Positions 58,586 through 64,000 of a stretch of 64,000 nucleotides of DNA are shown in pieces. Under the pieces are notes generated by a model, which saw nothing but the letters and a program-made list of their open reading frames with translations, made no database searches and was not told the origin of the DNA. The position numbers and the translations under genes were made by a program. The DNA is taken from the NCBI GenBank assembly GCA_000174895.1, contig ACOK01000093.1, positions 1 through 64,000 of the forward strand, read 5' to 3'. Within the stretch, counting starts at the first letter, position 1, and each line of letters opens with the position of its first letter. This DNA is from Ruminococcus flavefaciens FD-1 (GTDB lineage: Bacteria > Bacillota > Clostridia > Oscillospirales > Ruminococcaceae).

Positions 58586-59917
58586 TTATCCCATGTGTAT
58601 TCCGTGAGCTTCCTTTCGCTCTCGTTCCTCGGCGAGAGCCTTGCGGTCAACGTGCTCACGTGCGTATTCGGTATCGTCATTAGGCTCAGGCTCGTCCTCA
58701 ATTATCGAAGCCAGAGCCGCAATGCCACCGACGATATCAGGTGCAGCACTTCTATCAGCACCACCAGTCGGAGCAGTCTGAAGCCGTGCTTTCTGCTCTG
58801 CTCGTCTGAGCATTTCAGCTGCGATAAGGTCTGCTCGTTCAGCCTCCCAGCCTGTGAGACGAGGTCCTTCGCCGCCTGTTCCAGCTTCGACACCTCTGCC
58901 GTCACGTTTTGTGACGTCTGCTCCTGAATCTCCTTCCCCTGTTCCAGCAGCTGATTGTATATCGTCCGCTGATTTTGCAGGTACTGTTTCATCTGTGCAT
59001 ATTTCATTGTCTCGTCTGTCTGAGCCTTGACATCGAACATCGCATCTGTCAGAAGTTTCAGCTGTGATATCAACGCCAGCCAGTTGTGTTCCTGGACGCA
59101 GACCATAGTTGGTATGTCCTGTGCCTCCTGCATATTCTGCTTGGAGGCTTCTTTCGCTTCTTCGTATTTCGAATTCATATTCCATATTCTCCTTCCTATA
59201 TTTTCGCTTCGTGAAGCTTGTTGTCACGGCATATTCTGCCGTTGGGACAGGTGTATGTGGATGTACTTTCGGCTGTCCTTCCCATTTCACATCGTAGCCA
59301 CACTGCTTCATGTAGAAGCGGAATTGCTTCTTTGATTTTGCTCTTTTCATGACCATGTCAATGGTATTGGAGAGAGTCATTTTCCAGCTCTCACCTCGCA
59401 TTGCAACTCGATACTCGCCGTTAGTCACACCGTTGCTCTGCTTGTGTATCTCAGGTTTGCTGAGAGTTGTTACACCGTACTTCTGACAAATTTCATCGCT
59501 GAGCTGCCGCAGGTCTCGCAGTGTAAACTTGTTGGAGTGGTACTTCAAACCTGTCTCAGCGTTGACCGCATTGAGTACGAAGTGCGAGTGTATATGGTCA
59601 GCGTCGGTATGAGTAGCAACTACAACTTCGTGTCCCGGGAATGCTCTCTCCGCAAACTCAACTGCTATCTTGTGAGCAAGTGCAGGCTCTATCTTGTATC
59701 CGCTCGGGTGAGACTGAACGAAGTGATAGTAACGCACTCCGTCAGTCTTGTTGTACATCTCTCTTGTGTTTTTGAACTCTTGATAGGCTGTGGGCAGCGA
59801 ACAGTTGAGAGCCGTCACATATTTCTTGCCCTCGGTCTTGTCATCTTGACAGATGTAGTCGAGACTCTTCTTTCCGCCGCCACCGCCTTTGGTGCTAATC
59901 GCTGTGACCGTCGCCAC
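58586..59917 (-). CDS. Relaxase (MobA/VirD2-type mobilization nuclease)
   Basis: A 443-residue relaxase that would nick oriT and lead the DNA strand in conjugative transfer. The catalytic Tyr is probably Y21 in GGKKSLDYICQDDKT; the metal-binding histidine motif is HTDADHIHSHFVLNAV at 103-118. The C-terminal half (from about 245) is low-complexity and Gly/Glu/Arg-rich, and this part of the DNA also encodes a second protein in another frame (58702-59178). It starts one base after the MobC stop region (overlap). No type IV secretion genes are in the window, so the element is likely mobilizable rather than self-transmissible, unless they lie beyond 64 kb. Confidence 0.92.
   Translation of the reverse strand: MATVTAISTKGGGGGKKSLDYICQDDKTEGKKYVTALNCSLPTAYQEFKNTREMYNKTDGVRYYHFVQSHPSGYKIEPALAHKIAVEFAERAFPGHEVVVATHTDADHIHSHFVLNAVNAETGLKYHSNKFTLRDLRQLSDEICQKYGVTTLSKPEIHKQSNGVTNGEYRVAMRGESWKMTLSNTIDMVMKRAKSKKQFRFYMKQCGYDVKWEGQPKVHPHTPVPTAEYAVTTSFTKRKYRKENMEYEFEIRRSERSLQAEYAGGTGHTNYGLRPGTQLAGVDITAETSDRCDVRCQGSDRRDNEICTDETVPAKSADDIQSAAGTGEGDSGADVTKRDGRGVEAGTGGEGPRLTGWEAERADLIAAEMLRRAEQKARLQTAPTGGADRSAAPDIVGGIAALASIIEDEPEPNDDTEYAREHVDRKALAEERERKEAHGIHMG
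58702..59178 (-). CDS. MobB-like membrane protein nested in the relaxase gene (alternative frame)
   Basis: A 158-residue frame lying wholly inside the relaxase gene, same strand, different frame. ATG 59178 is 12 nt from GGAAGGAGA, which precedes an ATG pair. The protein is a long amphipathic helix/coiled coil (QMKQYLQNQRTIYNQLLEQG, then VSKLEQAAKDLVSQAGRL) ending in a hydrophobic helix (LLRLVVLIEVLHLISSVALRLWL). This composition is protein-like and not expected of a chance frame. It parallels RSF1010, where the membrane protein MobB is encoded within mobA in another frame and aids mobilization. That parallel is by architecture only; no sequence similarity is claimed. Confidence 0.6.
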   Translation of the reverse strand: MNSKYEEAKEASKQNMQEAQDIPTMVCVQEHNWLALISQLKLLTDAMFDVKAQTDETMKYAQMKQYLQNQRTIYNQLLEQGKEIQEQTSQNVTAEVSKLEQAAKDLVSQAGRLNEQTLSQLKCSDEQSRKHGFRLLRLVVLIEVLHLISSVALRLWLR

Positions 59918-60228
59918 TACTTCACCTCCCTCAGAAGCTGACCTATCAGCTCCGTGACCTTCCTGTGCTCATCGAGAAGCGGCTGGAAGTTCACGGCAGT
60001 CAGCCTGTCCATGTTGGCAAGCGTAGCTATCTGATTCAGGTTGCGCCCGATAGCTTTCTGTTGCCGAGCTATCTCGTCAATGCCTGTTGCAACAACGATT
60101 TTCTTGCCGAGAGCACTCCTAATTACGAAGTCATTGAGCCGCAGTCCGTGCCGCTCGGCAAGCTCATGGATACGTCTGCTTTCTTCCTCTGTGCAGCGTA
60201 TCGCTATGGTCGTGTTTCGTTTTCTCAT
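59917..60228 (-). CDS. mobC: MobC-like mobilization accessory protein
   Basis: A 103-residue relaxosome protein. The N-terminal ribbon-helix-helix (TTIAIRCTEEESRRIHELAERHG, then LRLNDFVIRSAL) binds DNA; the C-terminal helical part contains IARQQKAIGRNLNQIATLAN, the recognisable MobC signature. It overlaps the relaxase start by one base. MobC proteins bind near oriT to help strand opening; the ~250-bp region just upstream (60229-60482) is the natural place for oriT. The start ATG 60228 follows GAAAGGAGAAGTGGTAAC. Confidence 0.9.
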   Translation of the reverse strand: MRKRNTTIAIRCTEEESRRIHELAERHGLRLNDFVIRSALGKKIVVATGIDEIARQQKAIGRNLNQIATLANMDRLTAVNFQPLLDEHRKVTELIGQLLREVK

Positions 60229-60482
60229 GTTACCACTTCTCCTTTCTTAATGGGGGTTCGGGGTTCTCCCCGACAAGCAAGGCGGCAGGCGGAATGCCAG
60301 CTGCTATGCTTGCCAACCCAAAAGGGTTGATTTTTTCGGGTACCGCCACTTTTTCCTATGCCGATATTATCTGTGCAGTATCGCCACACACGCTCCACGT
60401 TGTGCCACAATTGCTTTCACCGCCGCAGGTGGGATAACTACCCGATTTCTGTATCGGAGGCAAAAACGGGCGTTTTTGTGCC
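60229..60482. other. Intergenic region likely to contain oriT
   Basis: No gene is seen. The region between mobC and the RepA-like gene contains several short inverted repeats (for example GGTTCTCC/GGGAGAACC-type pairing near 60252-60270, AACCC-aaaa-GGGTT at 60316-60329, and CAAGCA/TGCTTG arms around 60275-60315). In related mobilizable elements oriT sits directly upstream of mobC. No nick sequence could be assigned. Confidence 0.4.
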
Positions 60483-61673
60483 TCACGGCTGAAACGGCTC
60501 AACTTCAATACCTTGCTCCGCTAACTTTTCTGTGATTCGGGTCGCTGCCCACTCAATAAGTTTATCACCAACAGGGACAGCAATTGTTTTAACATCACTG
60601 GCAGAAGGAGTAACGGTATGCGAAGATATATCAGCGTTTGCAGAGCTTTCAGGGACGGCAGGGGCACCACTTTCAGGATACAGTAATTTACTGCCACTGC
60701 TGTCCCTATCAGCTTCGTAACGGACACAGATACTGCGAGTGCCGTTACTTTTAGTTTTGCCATAGCTTATACCGAGCGAGTGAACTTCTTCATCGTGCTG
60801 CAATAGTTCGCGGTACATCCAGTTGTTTTTGAATTTCTCTGATGGAAACTTTTTGCATAACAGTTCACACAACTCAGACGCACTTCCGCGAAACTCTTTT
60901 TGCTCCAGCATAAAATCATGTATCACAGACGGGAAGTTATCAGGCTTGTCCTCGGGCGGTTTGTCAAGCAACTTCCACTTTGCTCCGTCCCTGATAACAT
61001 TTATGTCGAGTGACGGAGCACCGCGTCCACTGATTTTCAGAACAGCATTATTGCTATCTCCGTTTCTCTGTAGTACAAGACAACCGTCTGATGCACCGGG
61101 GATACCATTCGTGCCAAGTATCATGTTGTTCGGATTGGAGTCTTGCTGCTTTCTGTTGTGGTGAACAAGAATTATTGCGATGCCTAACTCGTCAGCAATA
61201 GATTTCAGCGTTGATACGTCCTTGTAATCACTGCCGTACTTCATGTCAACAGTTTCGCGCACCTTTTGCAGAGTGTCAATGACTATCAGCTTCAGGTCTG
61301 AGAATGTTTCCTTACACTTGCGAAGGTCATCTTCGAGACCGTTACCGAGAGTGTTGACGAGCAAAACGTATTGCAGATTATCCGTCGGCTCATCTGTCAG
61401 CTCATACATTCGCGTCTGCAAATTGTCAGACGTATCTTCAAGCGCCATGTACACCACATGACCTTGTTCTGTTTTGCGTCCGAGAAACTTTTCACCTTTG
61501 GCAATCGCAAGACACATATCCATCATCATCCACGACTTGCCAATCTTCGGATCACCTGACAGTACATGGAGTCCGAGATAGATCATTTCGTCAACGATGA
61601 AGCGTCTCTTTTTCATTGGAGTATTCATGATCTCGACGCTGCTTTTGAACTCAATTTCGATTCGTTTTGTCAA
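60483..61673 (-). CDS. RepA-like AAA ATPase/helicase
   Basis: About 396 residues of the RecA-fold RepA/DnaB-like ATPase family. Walker A is LSGDPKIGKSW near residue 40-47, followed by VVYMALEDTSDNLQTRMYEL, Walker B LKLIVIDTLQ and the sensor segment IILVHHNRKQ. A C-terminal helical region (from ~265: FPSVIHDFMLEQKEFRGSAS) resembles DNA-binding parts of such plasmid proteins. The best start is TTG 61673, 7 nt from AAAGGATGG; upstream ATGs at 61692 and 61778 lack ribosome sites and lie in a repeat-containing control region. It probably acts in autonomous replication of the excised element. Confidence 0.85.
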   Translation of the reverse strand: MTKRIEIEFKSSVEIMNTPMKKRRFIVDEMIYLGLHVLSGDPKIGKSWMMMDMCLAIAKGEKFLGRKTEQGHVVYMALEDTSDNLQTRMYELTDEPTDNLQYVLLVNTLGNGLEDDLRKCKETFSDLKLIVIDTLQKVRETVDMKYGSDYKDVSTLKSIADELGIAIILVHHNRKQQDSNPNNMILGTNGIPGASDGCLVLQRNGDSNNAVLKISGRGAPSLDINVIRDGAKWKLLDKPPEDKPDNFPSVIHDFMLEQKEFRGSASELCELLCKKFPSEKFKNNWMYRELLQHDEEVHSLGISYGKTKSNGTRSICVRYEADRDSSGSKLLYPESGAPAVPESSANADISSHTVTPSASDVKTIAVPVGDKLIEWAATRITEKLAEQGIEVEPFQP

Positions 61674-61692
61674 TAAAAGCCATCCTTTCTTC

Positions 61693-61715
61693 ATAAAAAT
61701 GTGGGAGCAGTATCC
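61693..61715. repeat. 23-bp direct repeat, copy 1 (repA side)
   Basis: ATAAAAATGTGGGAGCAGTA followed by TCC, identical to 61926-61948. It lies about 20 nt upstream of the proposed repA start. Confidence 0.85.
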
Positions 61716-61868
61716 ATTATGCAAATCGACCTGTTTTTGCATAAGTTTTTGACCGCTCTGAAACATTTTCTGAAACACAAATTGATTTTCATGAGAACTG
61801 ACCTTTTCTCACTAAAAACAGATATTGACCGCAAAGTGCATAGAATAGAGCTTTACAGAAACTTTTCT

Positions 61869-61893
61869 CAAAACTGATATTATGACAGTTTTG
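61869..61893. promoter_or_regulatory. Inverted repeat between repA and the polymerase gene
   Basis: CAAAACTG (61869-61876) and CAGTTTTG (61886-61893) with a 9-nt spacer, in the ~330-bp divergent intergenic region. Possible operator or origin element. Confidence 0.5.
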
Positions 61894-61925
61894 AATGTTT
61901 TTCAGTCAAAAATGAGCGTTTCGGA

Positions 61926-61948
61926 ATAAAAATGTGGGAGCAGTATCC
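61926..61948. repeat. 23-bp direct repeat, copy 2 (polymerase side)
   Basis: Identical to 61693-61715. It ends 3 nt before the -35 box of the polymerase gene, so a protein bound here would affect that promoter; the other copy sits before repA. Confidence 0.85.
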
Positions 61949-61951
61949 TTA

Positions 61952-61980
61952 TTGCATTTTGGTATGTTTTGTGATATACT
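61952..61980 (+). promoter_or_regulatory. Promoter of the polymerase-like gene
   Basis: TTGCAT 61952-61957 and TATACT 61975-61980, 17-nt spacer. The start site would lie only ~13 nt before ATG 62000, with AGGTGGTGAG as ribosome site. Confidence 0.7.
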
Positions 61981-61999
61981 TTTAGCAGGTGGTGAGACC

Positions 62000-64000
62000 A
62001 TGAAATACAGGATATATGATCTGTCCGTCAGAGCCATGCTGAACTACTCCAAGCCTGACGGCATAAGATACAAAACCATTATAGATAAAAATGCTCTGCG
62101 GAGCTGTCTGAAACACTCCGCTCACGAGCAGGACGACAATGCACTTTTCTATCAGATAATGTGCGTGCTCCACGGTGACGATTTCAAATATGACGGCGCT
62201 GACCTTGTGACAGACCTGTCCGAAGTTATCTTCTACGCAGACTTCTCACGGGTGTTTGACCGTGACGCATCGCACCCTTACTATGCAAAGCTGCAGGAGA
62301 AGGCTGCTGCACTATTCACTAACAGAGGTGTGAAGATAGACTTCGGCAGCGGTATGCACAAGTACATTGCGTTTGAACGCTCAGCAAGCATGAGCAGAAA
62401 TGCTGTGCTGTCGTTTATCCGTGAGGACATTTTCTGGAACGTCACGGAGCGCATTCGTCTCGGCATGGAGATAACCAAGTGTCAGCTCAGCAAGCTGTAC
62501 GCATACAACGGACTTATGCTCTCAGGCGGCATTCGTGTTGACGGAATCGGCATTGATAAGCCCCACAGAGTTATCGTTGTGGATAATCAAAAACACACCG
62601 TTCACGACACAGATGTTGTCACTGTTGAAGACGATGGCAGCAGCAATGCTGTGCGAAAGTATCACCGTGTTGAGCGCAGGGAAAGTGTTGATATTCTCGG
62701 TTATGACGGCGAAGGAGTTATCTCAAAAGAGTTCTCCAAGGTCATCAATAAAAAGTTAAGCGGCGAGCACACATCGTTTCAGATACGACTGCCGTACATC
62801 AAGGGTATGCTGCACCAGATAGATATTCACGACTTCTTCAAGAGCGCAGGAGTTGCAACGCTGACTGATATATGGGGCGTCGAACACAAGGTTTCGGACG
62901 TTGATATTATCCTAACCAAGAGTATGTTCAAAGGCTACGGCTGGCTCTGCGACAACAATATGAGCTGGGAAGACTACTGGGACGCATTCCGCAGATACAA
63001 GCACGCTCTGTACATCTCTGGTGTCAGCAAAGACAGTCCGCAGAAATTCACGGAGCTGAACTATCAGTTTCTCAATACTCTTTCAATGACAGCTGACGAA
63101 TTCCGACCGCTTGACCTGCCGCTGTCATTTCCTGTGAATGATAACCGTCACTGGCTCACCAAGGAAACGGAGAGAGAATACCACAGGCTTTGCACCGACA
63201 GGGAGTACCGCCTGAGCTTTTTCACAAGAAGGAAGTACAGCCGAGGAAGCAAGGACTACTATCTCAAAAAGATACTTGAGAAAAATCCGAAGTTCATTGC
63301 AGAGCCAGTTTACGCTGACAGATTGAAGTCACGGGCACAGGCTGTTCTGAAGCAATATGCTCTCGGACGTCTAATCGTTGCAGGCGACAATCGCTATCTT
63401 TCCGCAGACCTTCTCGGCTTCCTTAGAAGTTTTATTCCTGCCAAAGTGAAAAGAAACACAAGTCAGCGCAACTTCTACAACGGTGCGGTGCAGAGTGATT
63501 TTGAGAAGAATGCTTTCTATGCTCCGTCAATGGCGTATGCTCACAGCAATGAGTGTACGCTTCTGCGAAATCCGCATATTTCCCGAAACGAAGAGGTTCA
63601 GCTGCAAGTCTATCCCGATGTTGAGAATATGAGGAAGTATTATCTCAGCCACCTAACCGACGTTGTTATGGTGAACTGGGATTCGCTGACAGCTGAGCGA
63701 CTCGGCGGTGCGGACTTCGACGGCGACATGATAAAAACTATCTCAGACCCTATTGTCAACCGCTGTGTCAAGCGCAATTCCAAAGCTGACACTCCGCTGT
63801 TGAAGATTCCAAGTGCTGAGCCTGTTATCCGTGATGCAACCGACTGGCAGGCACGTTTTGAAACGGTCAAGAGCACATTTTCTTCAAGAGTGGGACAGAT
63901 CTCAAATGCGGCACTGAACAGAAGTATCATCGCATACAACGAGAACTCCGCCGACGAGCTTCGCAACAAATGCCGTGAGGAAACTGAGACACTTGCTATC
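62000..64000 (+). CDS. RDR/YonO-like double-psi beta-barrel RNA polymerase (partial, runs off the window)
   Basis: An uninterrupted frame of at least 667 codons, open at the window end. Near the end of the visible part is LGGADFDGDMI with D572, D574 and D576: the DxDGD metal-binding signature of the double-psi beta-barrel catalytic core shared by multisubunit RNA polymerases, eukaryotic RNA-dependent RNA polymerases (RDR/QDE-1) and the single-chain phage enzyme YonO. About 45 residues earlier is LRNPHISRNEEVQL (R523-x-P525), then YYLSHLTDVVMVNWDSL, the same order as the RxP ... GGDLDGD region in RDRs. The N-terminal ~500 residues are not a recognised family. It is divergent from repA within a mobilizable element. 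Polymerase activity and template type are inferred; YonO itself transcribes DNA. Confidence 0.8.
   Translation, partial: MKYRIYDLSVRAMLNYSKPDGIRYKTIIDKNALRSCLKHSAHEQDDNALFYQIMCVLHGDDFKYDGADLVTDLSEVIFYADFSRVFDRDASHPYYAKLQEKAAALFTNRGVKIDFGSGMHKYIAFERSASMSRNAVLSFIREDIFWNVTERIRLGMEITKCQLSKLYAYNGLMLSGGIRVDGIGIDKPHRVIVVDNQKHTVHDTDVVTVEDDGSSNAVRKYHRVERRESVDILGYDGEGVISKEFSKVINKKLSGEHTSFQIRLPYIKGMLHQIDIHDFFKSAGVATLTDIWGVEHKVSDVDIILTKSMFKGYGWLCDNNMSWEDYWDAFRRYKHALYISGVSKDSPQKFTELNYQFLNTLSMTADEFRPLDLPLSFPVNDNRHWLTKETEREYHRLCTDREYRLSFFTRRKYSRGSKDYYLKKILEKNPKFIAEPVYADRLKSRAQAVLKQYALGRLIVAGDNRYLSADLLGFLRSFIPAKVKRNTSQRNFYNGAVQSDFEKNAFYAPSMAYAHSNECTLLRNPHISRNEEVQLQVYPDVENMRKYYLSHLTDVVMVNWDSLTAERLGGADFDGDMIKTISDPIVNRCVKRNSKADTPLLKIPSAEPVIRDATDWQARFETVKSTFSSRVGQISNAALNRSIIAYNENSADELRNKCREETETLAI

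Noticed and set aside
59444..59941. 165-codon plus-strand frame opposite the relaxase
   Set aside because: It is antisense to the conserved relaxase catalytic domain with no start signal; shadow frame.

Overview
The window looks like the chromosome of a gut or rumen Ruminococcus-type Firmicute (Oscillospiraceae). Two secreted proteins end in type I dockerin repeats. Promoters follow the sigma-A pattern with 17-nt spacers, and AGGAGG-type ribosome sites are common. All calls come from reading the sequence; no database search was run.

Core chromosome, 1-20.1 kb (+ then -): a GGDEF protein and an EAL protein (c-di-GMP), and two dockerin proteins (leucine-rich repeat; HExxH metallopeptidase-like). 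Next is a complete cobalamin-responsive operon: riboswitch, sortase-type surface DUF4430 protein, membrane protein with an alpha/alpha-toroid plus DUF4430 (the same two folds as animal transcobalamin), then ECF transporter T, A-A and S components. Then come 1-phosphofructokinase, an ArsC-like protein, cysK behind a short Cys-containing leader peptide, an IscR-like Rrf2 regulator, an epimerase, a nonsense-interrupted membrane protein, a GNAT enzyme, an SMI1/KNR4-like protein and tRNA-Trp.

Mobile and mosaic DNA, 20.1-38.8 kb: downstream of tRNA-Trp lie a structured RNA locus with convergent promoters, a lipoprotein, a tyrosine integrase, an XRE repressor with palindromic operators, and a run of tiny genes. 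A large serine recombinase is truncated by a segment carrying a two-component system and a Bce-like ABC transporter (peptide-antibiotic sensing and resistance). A second, intact serine recombinase module follows, then a fragment of a giant conjugative-element helicase.

Membrane-protein and methyltransferase island, 38.8-55.9 kb: an ECF S component that has lost its start, an ECF T protein, and an ECF ATPase reduced to about 19 codons and fused to a membrane protein. About 17 tightly packed genes follow: five small membrane paralogs sharing D-x4-D, four larger membrane paralogs with a TM1 Asp and a TM4 His, three class I and one ICMT-like methyltransferase, a thiazoline-hydrolase-like protein, an alpha/beta hydrolase, a ketopantoate-reductase-like enzyme, an HMA protein and a second S component. 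Convergent to it is a TetR-ABC-ABC operon. I do not know a described function for this island.

Integrated mobilizable element, 55.9-64.0 kb: integrase (apparently without its catalytic Tyr), excisionase, a small protein, a dense array of about 17 DNA/RNA hairpins, a relaxase with a second gene nested in another frame, MobC and a RepA-like ATPase. Divergent from these is a long gene, open at the window edge, with the GGADFDGD signature of double-psi beta-barrel RNA polymerases of the eukaryotic RDR/YonO type. This polymerase and the methyltransferase island are the most promising undescribed systems here.
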